Shown here: piece after piece, positions 24,270 to 32,728 of the stretch
Layout: the number at the start of each line of letters is the position of its first letter
How positions within the stretch are numbered: position 1 is the first letter of the stretch
Origin: CAZXYS01 sp964645005
GTDB taxonomy: Bacteria; Bacteroidota; Ignavibacteria; Kapaibacteriales; UBA2268
Length of the DNA: 64,000 nucleotides
Assembly: GCA_964645005.1 (NCBI GenBank)
Contig: CAZXYS010000013.1
Location: 40,764 to 104,763, forward strand
Direction: 5' to 3'
Translations under genes and position numbers: made by a program
The notes under the pieces: model-generated
Database searches by the model: none
Seen by the model: only the letters and a program-made list of their open reading frames with translations
Told to the model about the DNA's origin: nothing

Positions 24270-24671
24270 TTATACTCTTCTTCTTTTCGGTGGTCTGCAG
24301 CCATTGTGCGGGATCGGTGTTTTATCGATGATGCTGTGGACTTCCAGTCCGGCGGTTGCCAGCGAGCGGATAGCAGCTTCACGTCCCGAGCCGGGACCTT
24401 TCACTACAACATCGACTTTCCGTAATCCCAGATCATAAGCTTCTTTTGCAGCTTTTTCCGCTGAAACCTGTGCTGCATAAGGCGTATTCTTCTTTGAACC
24501 TTTAAAACCATTTCTTCCGGCTGATGACCAGCACAGTGTATTGCCGTACATATCGCAAATTGTTACCATTACATTATTAAAGGAAGCTTTGATATAAGCT
24601 TTCCCGTGTACGTCTGCTATCAGCTTTTTCTTTTTAATCTTCCTTTTTGTTTTTCCTTTTGCTTTTGCCAC
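24270..24671 (-). CDS. rpsK: 30S ribosomal protein S11
   Basis: 133 residues, normal length. S11 sits on the platform of the small subunit near the mRNA exit site. The conserved body is clear (VHGKAYIKASFNNVMVTICD, then GFKGSKKNTPYAAQVSAEKA, then VKGPGSGREAAIRSL), ending in IPHNGCRPPKRRRV. A lysine-rich N-terminus (KGKTKRKIKKKK) is added, as in related phyla. It follows rpsM by 51 bp. The next gene should be rpsD but is rpoA. Confidence 0.97.
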   Translation of the reverse strand: MAKAKGKTKRKIKKKKLIADVHGKAYIKASFNNVMVTICDMYGNTLCWSSAGRNGFKGSKKNTPYAAQVSAEKAAKEAYDLGLRKVDVVVKGPGSGREAAIRSLATAGLEVHSIIDKTPIPHNGCRPPKRRRV

Positions 24672-24722
24672 TACTTGTCCCTAATAATTTTGTTATCAAT
24701 TTAATTTATTAATATTAAGTAT

Positions 24723-25100
24723 TTACTTCTTGACAACTTTTTTCTTGCCGGCAACAGTTTTCTTACGACCTTTTCTGGTTCTTGCATTGGTCTGTGTTTT
24801 TTGACCGCGCACGGGCAGGCCTCTTCTATGGCGCAATCCGCGATAGCAGCCAATTTCCATCAATCTTTTCACGTTCATTTGATGTTCTGAACGAAGCTGC
24901 CCTTCTGTTTTGTAATTCTGGATCACTGAACGCAGCCTGCCAATTTCATCATCATCCCATTTGCTGACAGTTTTATGCTCGTCTATTCCTGCTTCATCCA
25001 GAATTTTCTTCGATGTGGTTTTGCCAATGCCATAGATATAGGTTAAACCTATTATGCCGCGCTTATTTTTCGGAAGATCAACACCTGCTATACGTGCCAC
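24723..25100 (-). CDS. rpsM: 30S ribosomal protein S13
   Basis: 125 residues. S13 lies in the head of the small subunit and contacts the large subunit and P-site tRNA. Typical segments are MARIAGVDLPKNKRGIIGLT, YIYGIGKTTSKKIL and GLRHRRGLPVRGQKTQTNAR. The basic C-terminal tail (KGRKKTVAGKKKVVKK) reaches the tRNA. It lies about 30 bp after rpmJ and begins the alpha operon. Confidence 0.97.
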   Translation of the reverse strand: MARIAGVDLPKNKRGIIGLTYIYGIGKTTSKKILDEAGIDEHKTVSKWDDDEIGRLRSVIQNYKTEGQLRSEHQMNVKRLMEIGCYRGLRHRRGLPVRGQKTQTNARTRKGRKKTVAGKKKVVKK

Positions 25101-25132
25101 TTTGAATCACCTGTAATTTATTGAAATACTTA

Positions 25133-25249
25133 TTAACCTTGTCTTTGTTTAAAACGTGGATTCTTTTTGTTAATAATATAAACCCGTCCTTTGCGGCGAA
25201 CTATCTTATCGCCGGGATTTCTCTTTTTTAATGCTGCCTGTACTTTCAT
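25133..25249 (-). CDS. rpmJ: 50S ribosomal protein L36, cysteine-free form
   Basis: 38 residues (MKVQAALKKRNPGDKIVRRK, then GRVYIINKKNPRFKQRQG), read directly from the minus strand. L36 normally uses a CCCH zinc ribbon; here no cysteine is left, so it is a zinc-independent form. It lies between infA and rpsM, its usual position. Confidence 0.93.
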   Translation of the reverse strand: MKVQAALKKRNPGDKIVRRKGRVYIINKKNPRFKQRQG

Positions 25250-25260
25250 TTTAACACCTG

Positions 25261-25479
25261 TTATTTGTATCTATATACAATTCTACCTTTTGACAGATCA
25301 TAAGGCGACAATTCAACAGTAACCTTATCGCCCTGTAATATCTTTATGAAATTCATTCTCATTTTTCCGGAGATATGAGCGAGTACTTCATGTCCGTTGT
25401 CGAATCTCACCTTGAACTGAGTATTCGGCAGCGTTTCCTCGACTATACCATCCATTTTTATAAGTTCTTGCTTTGCCAT
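25261..25479 (-). CDS. infA: Translation initiation factor IF-1
   Basis: 72 residues, normal length. IF-1 is a single S1-type OB fold that fills the A site of the 30S subunit during initiation. Segments MAKQELIKMDGIVEETLPNT, FKVRFDNGHEVLAHISGKMR and GDKVTVELSPYDLSKGRIVY are classic. It lies 12 bp after map and 11 bp before rpmJ in the spc operon. Confidence 0.97.
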   Translation of the reverse strand: MAKQELIKMDGIVEETLPNTQFKVRFDNGHEVLAHISGKMRMNFIKILQGDKVTVELSPYDLSKGRIVYRYK

Positions 25480-25491
25480 AACATCTATAAT

Positions 25492-26289
25492 TTAATTTCT
25501 CAATGTTAATATTCTCGGTTTATCGTTATCAACTATGACGGTATGTTCAAAATGAGCAGCGGGACTTTCGTCCGCTGTTATAATTGTCCACCCGTCATCC
25601 TGGACTTTAATTTCTTTTTTGCCTGCATGAACCATTGGTTCGATAGCAAGCGCCATTCCTTTATAAAGTTTAATATTCGGAAAATTCTGCCTGTGAAGCA
25701 TTGGCGGTACAAAATTTGGTACCGACGGAGCTTCGTGGAGTTGTTTTCCGATCCCATGTCCGCACAATTCGCGGGTTACCGAATATCCGTTCTTTTCAAC
25801 ATGTTCCTGGACAGCTCTTGAGATATCATAGATTTTGCCTTTGTTTACAGCTTTTTCCAATCCTTTGAAAAGAGCTTCTTCGGTAACTTTCATTAAATTC
25901 TTCTTTTCTTCGGAAATTTCGCCGACAGCGTATGTTACGGCACTGTCACCAAAATAACCGTTTTTCTCTGCTCCGCAATCGATTGATAATATTTCGCCCT
26001 CATTCAGTTTTCTTGCGCCCGGAATTCCGTGTACTATTTCTTTGTCTATCGACATGCAGAGCGTATTTGGAAAAAACTTTTTGTCAACTTCATAGCCTTT
26101 AAATGCCGGCTGCGCATCATGAGAACGAATAAAATCCTCAGCTATTTTATCTATTTCAATGGTTTCCACGCCCGGCTTAACATACTTTTTTATTAAGCTC
26201 AGCGTGTCCGCAACAATTCTACAAGATTTTTCGATCAAGTCAATCTCGTCTTCAGTCTTTATGTAGGGGGAACGAAATTGTTGTGCCAT
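25492..26289 (-). CDS. map: Type I methionine aminopeptidase
   Basis: 265 residues. It removes the initiator methionine from new proteins as a two-metal enzyme. The metal ligands of the pita-bread fold are visible: D in LSIDCGAE, D in YFGDSAVTY, H in ELCGHGIGKQLHE, E in LAIEPMV and E in PAAHFEHTV. Length is normal for type Ia enzymes. It lies 2 bp after secY and 12 bp before infA, the common spc-operon position, so export, processing and initiation genes are co-expressed. Confidence 0.96.
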   Translation of the reverse strand: MAQQFRSPYIKTEDEIDLIEKSCRIVADTLSLIKKYVKPGVETIEIDKIAEDFIRSHDAQPAFKGYEVDKKFFPNTLCMSIDKEIVHGIPGARKLNEGEILSIDCGAEKNGYFGDSAVTYAVGEISEEKKNLMKVTEEALFKGLEKAVNKGKIYDISRAVQEHVEKNGYSVTRELCGHGIGKQLHEAPSVPNFVPPMLHRQNFPNIKLYKGMALAIEPMVHAGKKEIKVQDDGWTIITADESPAAHFEHTVIVDNDKPRILTLRN

Positions 26290-26291
26290 GG

Positions 26292-27638
26292 TTAAAATCC
26301 GCCTACCCCTACTCTGCCTTTAATCTTACCACTCTTCATAAATCCATCGTAGTGACGCATAAGCAGATACGATTCAATCTGCTGCAATGTATCAAGCGCA
26401 ACACCAACCATGATAAGCAGGCTGGTTCCGCCAAAGAATGATGCGAATAAGCCGGACAGTCCGAATACGTTCGATACGAATACCGGCAGAATAGCTACTA
26501 CCGCGAGGAACAATGAACCGGGCAGCGTTATTCTAGTCAGTACGCTATCTACATATTCGGCGGTCTGTTTGCCCGGTCGTATGCCGGGAATGAAACCTCC
26601 CTGCTTCTTCATATTATCTGCTATATCTTTCGGATTGAATACGATAGCCGTATAGAAATACGTGAAGAAAATAATCATTGAGCCGTAAACAATAGCATAT
26701 ACAAAAGAACGATCATTGAACATTGCCGCCAGGCTCTGCAGGAATGAATTATCCGGGAAGAAACTGGCAACTGTGCTCGGAATAAATACCAGCGCCTGAG
26801 CAAAGATGATGGGCATAACCCCGGCTGTGTTAACTCTCAATGGTATATACTGAGTAGTACCGCCGAAAACTTTACGTCCGACAACCCTCTTTGCATATTG
26901 AACCGGGATTCTTCTGGCGCCTTGGGTTACAAGGATAATGGCTGCGATAATACCCACCCAGAATGCAATAACTATCAATTCTACGAATGGATTACGCGTT
27001 CCAAGCTCGACCAGCTTCCACTCCTGAAGCAGGGCGGCTGGCAGCCTGGCAATAATTCCGATAAAGATGATCAATGATATACCATTGCCAATACCGCGTT
27101 CGGTAATCTGCTCGCCGAGCCACATCAAAAATATCGTACCGGCGGTAACCAGAATAACGGTAGTCACGGTGAATAAAATACCTGCATCCGGTACAACCGG
27201 AGCATTACCGGAGGTCATGTTGGTAAGCCTGATGCTCAAACCGAATGATTGTAATGCGGTTATAAATACAGTTGCAATTCTTGTATATTGATTTATCTTT
27301 CGTCTGCCTTCTTCACCTTCTTTTTGTAATTTCTGGATCTCAGGGACAACTACCCCCGCTAACTGAAAAATAATTGAAGCGGTAATATAGGGCATTATAC
27401 CCAAAGCAAAAATAGCGGCATTTGAAAAAGCGCCGCCGACAAATATATCAAACAAACCAAACAGGTTGTCGGAACTTGCTCCCTGAGAAGCCATTTTCAA
27501 TACTTCCACATCCACACCCGGAACTGTTATATGGGCGCCGATTCTTACGACGACCAATACGCCAAGAGTGAAGAGGATACGCTTCCTTAACTCTTCTATT
27601 TTGAATATATTCTGTATTGTTTGTACAAAATTAGCCAT
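26292..27638 (-). CDS. secY: Protein translocase channel subunit SecY
   Basis: 448 residues with ten hydrophobic segments. It forms the SecYEG channel in the inner membrane. Landmarks are the N-terminal RKRILFTLGVLVVVRIGAHI, the plug-side region with GLFDIFVGGAFSNAAIFALG, MPYITASIIFQL, the cytoplasmic loop RRIPVQYAKR, and PGKQTAEYVDSVLTRITLPG. The start overlaps rplO by 8 bp, which indicates translational coupling. The partner secE lies at 56019-56204 in this window. Confidence 0.97.
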   Translation of the reverse strand: MANFVQTIQNIFKIEELRKRILFTLGVLVVVRIGAHITVPGVDVEVLKMASQGASSDNLFGLFDIFVGGAFSNAAIFALGIMPYITASIIFQLAGVVVPEIQKLQKEGEEGRRKINQYTRIATVFITALQSFGLSIRLTNMTSGNAPVVPDAGILFTVTTVILVTAGTIFLMWLGEQITERGIGNGISLIIFIGIIARLPAALLQEWKLVELGTRNPFVELIVIAFWVGIIAAIILVTQGARRIPVQYAKRVVGRKVFGGTTQYIPLRVNTAGVMPIIFAQALVFIPSTVASFFPDNSFLQSLAAMFNDRSFVYAIVYGSMIIFFTYFYTAIVFNPKDIADNMKKQGGFIPGIRPGKQTAEYVDSVLTRITLPGSLFLAVVAILPVFVSNVFGLSGLFASFFGGTSLLIMVGVALDTLQQIESYLLMRHYDGFMKSGKIKGRVGVGGF

Positions 27639-28089
27639 TATACGTTACAGTGCCTCCGGCTGATTCAATTTTTTGTTTAGCTGATTCTGAGAATTTATCC
27701 GCAACAATATTCAGCGCTGTGTTTAATTCACCGTTGCCAAGTATCTTCAACGGTAACTTTTTCTTTTTTATCACTCCGAGTCCATAAAGTGTATCAAAAT
27801 CCACTTTATCCTGAAGCTTTTCGCTGTCTACAAGTTCCTGTAAATAGCCAACATTTACTATCTGGTATTCAGTTCTGAATTTGTTATAGAATCCAAATTT
27901 TGGTATTCTTCGGTTCAGCGGCATCTGACCGCCTTCAAAACCGAGTGGCTGCCCGAATCCGGAGCGCGATTTCTGCCCTTTGTGCCCGCGGGTGGCAGTT
28001 CTTCCGTAACCACTGCCGGTACCGCGTCCTATTCTTCTTTTTTTTGTTTTCGACCCTTCAGGTCTTTTCAAATTTCCCAAATGCTTCAT
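27631..28089 (-). CDS. rplO: 50S ribosomal protein L15
   Basis: 152 residues. L15 is a late-assembly protein of the large subunit. The glycine-rich basic N-terminus (RRIGRGTGSGYGRTATRGHK) winds through 23S rRNA, and LGFEGGQMPLNRRIPKFGF follows; the C-terminal globular part ends KIESAGGTVTY. Its end overlaps the secY start by 8 bp, and it follows rpmD by 17 bp. Confidence 0.97.
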   Translation of the reverse strand: MKHLGNLKRPEGSKTKKRRIGRGTGSGYGRTATRGHKGQKSRSGFGQPLGFEGGQMPLNRRIPKFGFYNKFRTEYQIVNVGYLQELVDSEKLQDKVDFDTLYGLGVIKKKKLPLKILGNGELNTALNIVADKFSESAKQKIESAGGTVTYNG

Positions 28090-28106
28090 TTTATTTTTCC
28101 GTTAAT

Positions 28107-28295
28107 TTATTTTTCGGAAACTTCTTCAACTTTTACTAAATGTTTTACAACTTCGATCATACCGCGAGTCTGGGGATTATCAGGGAGCACATTGTAATTA
28201 TTAGGGCGTCCCAATCCCATTGCTTCTATAGTTTGTTTCTGCTTTTTCTTTCTTTTAATTACGCTTCTTGTCTGCGTAACTTTTAGATATCCCAT
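28107..28295 (-). CDS. rpmD: 50S ribosomal protein L30
   Basis: 62 residues, normal for the bacterial form. The start reads MGYLKVTQTRSVIKRKKKQK, and the end has RGMIEVVKHLVKVEEV, as in L30. It lies between rpsE and rplO in the conserved spc order. Confidence 0.96.
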   Translation of the reverse strand: MGYLKVTQTRSVIKRKKKQKQTIEAMGLGRPNNYNVLPDNPQTRGMIEVVKHLVKVEEVSEK

Positions 28296-28325
28296 TTCTT
28301 CACCTGTAAAACGCTTATATAAAAT

Positions 28326-28829
28326 TTAACCGTAAATTACTTTTTCTACCGGAATACCACGTCTTGCCGCAACGGATTGGGCATCTTCCAATTGCATCAA
28401 TCCCTGCAAAGCTGCTTTCACAGTGTTATGAGGATTGGAAGATCCCAGACTTTTAGTCAAAACGTCGTTAACGCCGGCAAGCTCGAGAACGGCACGAACA
28501 CCACCGGCAGCAATAACACCGGTACCGGGTGTTGCCGGACGGAGCAGCACTTTGGCAGCACCGAACCGCCCCAATACTTCATGCGGTATCGTGTTTTCCG
28601 AGAGTCTTATCTTAATTACATTTTTCTTTGCAGCTTCGGTAGCTTTGGTCACTGCATCTACAACTTCGCCTGCCTTCCCGAGTCCGTAGCCAACGTGTCC
28701 GTTTTCATCGCCAACAACCACTATTGCGGAAAAATTGAACCTTCTTCCGCCTTTAACAACCTTGGCGGTTCGTCCTACGTAAACCAGTTTGTCTTTTAAC
28801 TCGAGCTCTGAAGCTTTTACTTTTGCCAC
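28326..28829 (-). CDS. rpsE: 30S ribosomal protein S5
   Basis: 167 residues. S5 shapes the mRNA entry and decoding accuracy. The double-stranded RNA-binding part (LVYVGRTAKVVKGGRRFNFS, then GHVGYGLGKAGEV) is followed by the S5 C-terminal fold (LLRPATPGTGVIAAGGVRAV, then SLGSSNPHNTVKAAL). Length is normal. It follows rplR by 86 bp, a longer gap than others here. Confidence 0.97.
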   Translation of the reverse strand: MAKVKASELELKDKLVYVGRTAKVVKGGRRFNFSAIVVVGDENGHVGYGLGKAGEVVDAVTKATEAAKKNVIKIRLSENTIPHEVLGRFGAAKVLLRPATPGTGVIAAGGVRAVLELAGVNDVLTKSLGSSNPHNTVKAALQGLMQLEDAQSVAARRGIPVEKVIYG

Positions 28830-28915
28830 TGTCGATCTCCTTTTTTCGATTTTTCAGGCTAAAAATTTACAAGCGATCTTAAGTTATGGATTATTTTCCA
28901 TTCATAAGATCACAA

Positions 28916-29287
28916 TTAAAATTGAAGTCCGCCTTTCCGGGCTCCGTCGGCTAATGCTTTCACTCTGCCATGATATAACAAGCCGTTTCTGTCAAAAGAA
29001 ACACTCTTAATATCGGTTTCCAAAGCTCGTTTAGCAATAGCTTCTCCAACCATTTTACTTTGTTCTACCTTTTTCATTTCCGGTTTTAGCCGATCTTTGA
29101 TCTCTTTATCCAAAGTGGAAGCTGAAACCATAGTCGTTCCCTCTTCATCATTGATTATCTGAGCGTAAATATGATTCAATGTCCTGGTTACGGTCAGTCT
29201 TGGCCGGTCGTGTCTGCCAAATACCGTTTTGCGGACATGTTTTTTTCTTCTTTGAAACCTTGTCTGTTTTAGTGCAAACTTATTCAT
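28916..29287 (-). CDS. rplR: 50S ribosomal protein L18
   Basis: 123 residues. L18 binds 5S rRNA together with L5. The N-terminus is basic (QRRKKHVRKTVFGRHDRPRL), and VTRTLNHIYAQIINDEEGTT, GEAIAKRALE and FDRNGLLYHGRVKALADGAR are family marks. It lies between rplF and rpsE. Confidence 0.97.
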   Translation of the reverse strand: MNKFALKQTRFQRRKKHVRKTVFGRHDRPRLTVTRTLNHIYAQIINDEEGTTMVSASTLDKEIKDRLKPEMKKVEQSKMVGEAIAKRALETDIKSVSFDRNGLLYHGRVKALADGARKGGLQF

Positions 29288-29313
29288 TTTTTAACACCGA
29301 TTTAAGTTAAAAT

Positions 29314-29853
29314 TTATGCTGCTGTTTTACCGGCTTTACGCCTGATATATTCACCTTCGTAACGAACGCCTTTGCCTTTATATGGTTCGGGTGGACGCAA
29401 GGATCTTATCTTGGCTGCCACCTCTCCAACAAGCTGCTTATCAACACCTGTGACAGTGATGATGTTTTTCTTAGGATCAGCTTCAAAACTAACACCCTCG
29501 GGTGGTATGATCAATACCGGATGAGAAAAACCAAGCGAAAGCAGTAACCTATCGTTTCTCATTTCAACCTTGTAGCCAACACCTTCCAGAATGAGTCTTT
29601 TTGTAAAGCCCTCGTTTACACCCTGGATAGCATTGGCACTTAGAGCCCTGGCAAGTCCGTGAAGTGCTTTGATCCTTTTGTCTTCACTTTTACGCTCGAA
29701 AACAATCTGAGCGTCCTCAAGCTTGTAATCTATCTCTTCAGGCAAATTGATTTGTAATTCACCCTTAGGACCTTTAGCATTCAGGATCCAGTTTTCGATA
29801 GTCACATTGACCTTATCCGGTATTTGAATCGGATTATTACCTATACGTGACAC
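29314..29853 (-). CDS. rplF: 50S ribosomal protein L6
   Basis: 179 residues. L6 lies near the factor-binding stalk base. It starts MSRIGNNPIQIPDKVNVTIE and ends with the C-terminal domain motif RPPEPYKGKGVRYEGEYIRR. KGPKGELQINLP and GVGYKVEMRNDRLLLSLGFS mark the two repeats. It follows rpsH by 21 bp. Confidence 0.97.
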   Translation of the reverse strand: MSRIGNNPIQIPDKVNVTIENWILNAKGPKGELQINLPEEIDYKLEDAQIVFERKSEDKRIKALHGLARALSANAIQGVNEGFTKRLILEGVGYKVEMRNDRLLLSLGFSHPVLIIPPEGVSFEADPKKNIITVTGVDKQLVGEVAAKIRSLRPPEPYKGKGVRYEGEYIRRKAGKTAA

Positions 29854-29874
29854 AATATCACTCCTTTATGATTT

Positions 29875-30270
29875 TTACCATACTGAAAACAGAACTTCGC
29901 CGCCTAGTTTGTTTTTTCTTGCATGTTTATCGGTCATAACGCCTCTCGAGGTTGAGATGATCGCTATACCAAGACCATTTTTGATCCTCGGCAGTTCCGA
30001 TACTGATGAATAAACTCGTCTGCCGGGCGTGCTAATTCTTTTGATTTCTCTTATAGCAGGCAGTCTGTTATGATAGCGAAGGGTAATTATGATTTTGCCC
30101 TGTACGCCATCATCAATTTTTTCGCAATCGTCGATGAAGCCCTGCTCTTTCAAAATCTCAGATATTGCATACTTGAGTTTTGAATGAGGTATCTCGACAA
30201 CCTTGTGATTCGCTTTTCCTGCGTTGCGAATCCGCGTAATATAGTCGCTTATTTTGTCAGTTACTGGCAT
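29875..30270 (-). CDS. rpsH: 30S ribosomal protein S8
   Basis: 131 residues. S8 binds the central domain of 16S rRNA, and in many bacteria represses its own operon. Marks are DYITRIRNAGKANHKVVEIP, ISTPGRRVYSSVSELP, and the ending GLGIAIISTSRGVMTDKHAR. Length is normal. It follows rpsN by about 50 bp. Confidence 0.97.
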   Translation of the reverse strand: MPVTDKISDYITRIRNAGKANHKVVEIPHSKLKYAISEILKEQGFIDDCEKIDDGVQGKIIITLRYHNRLPAIREIKRISTPGRRVYSSVSELPRIKNGLGIAIISTSRGVMTDKHARKNKLGGEVLFSVW

Positions 30271-30319
30271 AGTCTTTTCCAGATCGTTCCGGTTACCTAA
30301 TTAATTAATTATTAAAATA

Positions 30320-30589
30320 TTACCAACTTGATTTCTTAATACCTGGCAATTTGCCTTCGAGCGCCATCTGGCGAAATACATTTCTGCAAAGTCCGTATTT
30401 CTTGTAAACGCCTCTGGCGCGGCCAGTTACAATGCAGCGATTTTGTATGCGCGTCGGCGAGCTGTTCCTCGGGAGCTTCTGCAATGCCTCGTAATCTCCT
30501 TTGGCTTTTAGCTCTTCGCGCCTAGCCGCATATTTCTCCGCTAATCTCTTGCGTTTTTCATTTCTCGCTATTACGCTGACTCTCGCCAT
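30320..30589 (-). CDS. rpsN: 30S ribosomal protein S14, zinc-independent form
   Basis: 89 residues. It is the longer C-minus form of S14: the zinc ribbon cysteines are absent, with NRCIVTGRARGVYKKYGLCR in place of CxxCG...CxxC. It starts MARVSVIARNEKRKRLAEKY and ends KLPGIKKSSW. S14 lies in the 30S head next to S3. Together with the cysteine-free L36 it indicates little zinc demand in the ribosome. Confidence 0.96.
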   Translation of the reverse strand: MARVSVIARNEKRKRLAEKYAARREELKAKGDYEALQKLPRNSSPTRIQNRCIVTGRARGVYKKYGLCRNVFRQMALEGKLPGIKKSSW

Positions 30590-30606
30590 AAACTCACTCT
30601 GTTAAT

Positions 30607-31284
30607 TTATTCTAAATCTTTTTTACGAAATGGGAATCCGAACTCAGCCAGAAGCGCATGGGCTTCTTCATCAGTATTTGCTGTCATAACAAATGACACA
30701 TCAAGTCCGGAAATTTTGCTTACTTTATCCACATCTATCTCAGGAAATATAATCTGCTCTTTGACACCTACTGTATAGTTGCCCCTGCCATCGAAACCTT
30801 TATCGGGGAATCCCCTGAAGTCGCGTATACGGGGTGCAGCTATATTGATGAATCTATCAAGGAACTCATACATTCTTGAACGCCGCAGTGTGACTCTGCA
30901 GCCTATCGGCATTCCCTGTCTCAGCTTGAAATTCGAGATGGATTTCTTAGCTTTGGTAACCGCAGGGCGCTGACCGGCTATCAGTTCGAGCTCATTAATA
31001 GCATTTACTAATAGCTTTTGGTCCATTGCAGCACCGCCCACCCCCATATTGAGAGTTACCTTTTCCAGCCTTGGCACCTGCATTATCGACTTATAGCCGA
31101 ATTTTTTCATCAAAGAAGGTACTACTTGCTGTTTGTAAAATTCCCACAATCTCGGTGTAGGAACTTCCTTCTGTTTTACGTCTTCAAGCCTTTTGCCTTC
31201 AAATTGCATTCCGTCTTGTTTCTTCGACGGCTTTCCTTGTTTTGTCTGAGCTTTTGCCTGTTTTTTATTTTGTTGCTTAGCCAT
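30607..31284 (-). CDS. rplE: 50S ribosomal protein L5 with basic N-terminal extension
   Basis: 225 residues, about 40 more than usual. The core is clear from about residue 44 (PRLWEFYKQQVVPSLMKKFG, then VTLNMGVGGAAMDQKLL, then AKKSISNFKLRQGMPIGCRV, then RGNYTVGVKEQIIFPEID). The added start is Lys/Gln-rich (MAKQQNKKQAKAQTKQGKPS). L5 binds 5S rRNA and forms an intersubunit bridge. It follows rplX by 20 bp. An internal start at M26 would give a shorter extension, but the ATG used here opens the frame. Confidence 0.95.
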   Translation of the reverse strand: MAKQQNKKQAKAQTKQGKPSKKQDGMQFEGKRLEDVKQKEVPTPRLWEFYKQQVVPSLMKKFGYKSIMQVPRLEKVTLNMGVGGAAMDQKLLVNAINELELIAGQRPAVTKAKKSISNFKLRQGMPIGCRVTLRRSRMYEFLDRFINIAAPRIRDFRGFPDKGFDGRGNYTVGVKEQIIFPEIDVDKVSKISGLDVSFVMTANTDEEAHALLAEFGFPFRKKDLE

Positions 31285-31304
31285 TGTTAACTACTTCGAG
31301 TTTA

Positions 31305-31628
31305 TTATAAATCCTTACCATTGGTTTTAGCGTATCTTACCGGAACAGTTTTTCCTTCTCTTTCCTCGAATCTAATACCGACTCTGGTTGGTATTTTATC
31401 AGAATCGAGCACCATTAGATTCGAGTAATCAATCGGATGCTCACGTTCCATCCTTCCGCCCTTCTGATTTTGCTGACTGGGGCGCTCATGTTTGATCCTC
31501 ATGTTTACGCCTTCGACCAACACTTTGTTTCTCTTAGGATAAACTTCGAGAACCCGCCCGGTAAGTCCTTTGTCATTACCGGCTATCACCTCGACCATAT
31601 CGCCTTTTTTTATTCTCATTTTTTTCAT
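31305..31628 (-). CDS. rplX: 50S ribosomal protein L24
   Basis: 107 residues. L24 is an assembly initiator with a KOW motif (MRIKKGDMVEVIAGNDKGLT, then GRVLEVYPKRNKVLVEGVN). It lies near the tunnel exit. MKKMRIKKG offers two methionine starts three codons apart. It follows rplN by 10 bp and precedes rplE in conserved order. Confidence 0.97.
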   Translation of the reverse strand: MKKMRIKKGDMVEVIAGNDKGLTGRVLEVYPKRNKVLVEGVNMRIKHERPSQQNQKGGRMEREHPIDYSNLMVLDSDKIPTRVGIRFEEREGKTVPVRYAKTNGKDL

Positions 31629-31638
31629 GTTAACACCT

Positions 31639-32007
31639 TTATATTACTTCAGGCGCAAGTGAAACAATCTTCATAAAATTCTTCTCTCTCAATTCGCGGG
31701 CAACGGGACCGAATATACGAGTTCCCTTAGGTTCGCCCAATTGAGTCAGGATTACCGCCGCATTATCATCAAACCGAATGAAGGAACCGTCTTTGCGTCC
31801 AACTTCTTTCTTAGTCCTGACAATTACCGCTCGCTGTATGGAACCTTTTTTTACATCTGAATTAGGTATTGCGGATTTCACGGAAACAACAATTAAATCT
31901 CCAATGGATGCATATTTTTTGCCGTGTCCGCCAAGGACTCTGATACAGCGCACCCTGCGTGCCCCTGAATTATCCGCTACTTTCAAATTTGATTCTTCTT
32001 TTATCAT
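31639..32007 (-). CDS. rplN: 50S ribosomal protein L14
   Basis: 122 residues, the standard length. L14 contacts 16S rRNA and L19 at an intersubunit bridge. Marks are LKVADNSGARRVRCIRVLGG, AIPNSDVKKGSIQRAVIVRT, GSFIRFDDNAAVIL and GTRIFGPVARELREKNFMKI. It follows rpsQ by 12 bp. Confidence 0.98.
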   Translation of the reverse strand: MIKEESNLKVADNSGARRVRCIRVLGGHGKKYASIGDLIVVSVKSAIPNSDVKKGSIQRAVIVRTKKEVGRKDGSFIRFDDNAAVILTQLGEPKGTRIFGPVARELREKNFMKIVSLAPEVI

Positions 32008-32019
32008 TTCTACCCTTTC

Positions 32020-32523
32020 TTACTTCGCTCGCTCAACAATATCCAATAAATTCCAGCGTTTCCTTGCACTTAAGGGTCTGTGTTCCTTTATTCTGACAAC
32101 ATCCCCTATGTTGCAGTCATTATTTTCGTCATGTGCCAGAACTTTCCGGCTCTGCTTATAGTACTTTTTATATATTGGATGAGCCACCTGTCGCTCAATT
32201 AAAACATTAATTGTCTTATCAGATTTATTGGAAAGTACTTTGCCTTGCATCACCCTTTTGTATCCTTTGCTGTCATCCTTTTTCTTTTCCTCGGATACAT
32301 CTTCGGTAACTGTCTTAGCATAATCTTCAGCAGCTTTTTCCTCAGCAGCGGGTTCCTCTGCTGCAGGTTCTTGAGTGACCGTTTCTTCAACAGATGTTTC
32401 AGTCACTTCCTGCTGCTCCTCAGTTTCAGAAGTTACTTCCTGCTGTTCGGCTTTCTCATCTTTTTGCTGTTCTTCAGCCTGCTGCTGTATTTCCTTTTCC
32501 GTAGATTTCTCTTTTTTAGCCAT
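32020..32523 (-). CDS. rpsQ: 30S ribosomal protein S17 with acidic N-terminal extension
   Basis: 167 residues, about twice the usual 85. Residues 1-88 (32260-32523) are a Glu/Gln/Ala/Thr-rich tract with little hydrophobic content (such as EEQQEVTETSVEETVTQEPA). Residues 89-167 are normal S17 (YKRVMQGKVLSNKSDKTINV, then HPIYKKYYKQSRKVLAHDE, then IGDVVRIKEHRPLSARKRW). S17 binds the 5' domain of 16S rRNA early in assembly. The frame starts inside the 3' end of rpmC (8-bp overlap), which supports this start and argues that the extension is translated. Its composition mirrors the L17 tail. Confidence 0.93.
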   Translation of the reverse strand: MAKKEKSTEKEIQQQAEEQQKDEKAEQQEVTSETEEQQEVTETSVEETVTQEPAAEEPAAEEKAAEDYAKTVTEDVSEEKKKDDSKGYKRVMQGKVLSNKSDKTINVLIERQVAHPIYKKYYKQSRKVLAHDENNDCNIGDVVRIKEHRPLSARKRWNLLDIVERAK

Positions 32524-32728
32524 TTTGATTTGCCCGTTCTCGTTCAGTTAAAATTGTTTTCATTCTAGCAATGTCTTTCTTCAGGATCTTTAAATAAGAG
32601 GTATCCTGCAATTGCTTTAATGCATGTTGAAAATTCTGCTTTGCAAGAGTTTCTTCCGATTCGCTTAATAATCGGATCAGTTCTTCATTGTTTAATTCTC
32701 TCAAATCATATGCTTTACGTGGCTTCAT
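32516..32728 (-). CDS. rpmC: 50S ribosomal protein L29
   Basis: 70 residues from ATG 32728. The frame is open to 32755, but the extra nine residues (MYHVLIWYT) are not L29-like. It is two long helices (KAYDLRELNNEELIRLLSES, then LAKQNFQHALKQL, then DIARMKTILTERE). L29 docks signal-recognition particle and trigger factor near the tunnel exit. Its start overlaps the end of rplP by 14 bp and its end overlaps rpsQ by 8 bp. Confidence 0.92.
   Translation of the reverse strand: MKPRKAYDLRELNNEELIRLLSESEETLAKQNFQHALKQLQDTSYLKILKKDIARMKTILTERERANQNG

Noticed and set aside
32245..32568. A hydrophobic plus-strand frame that looks like a membrane protein
   Set aside because: It is the reverse of the acidic S17 arm; Glu/Lys codons read backwards give Phe/Leu/Ser.
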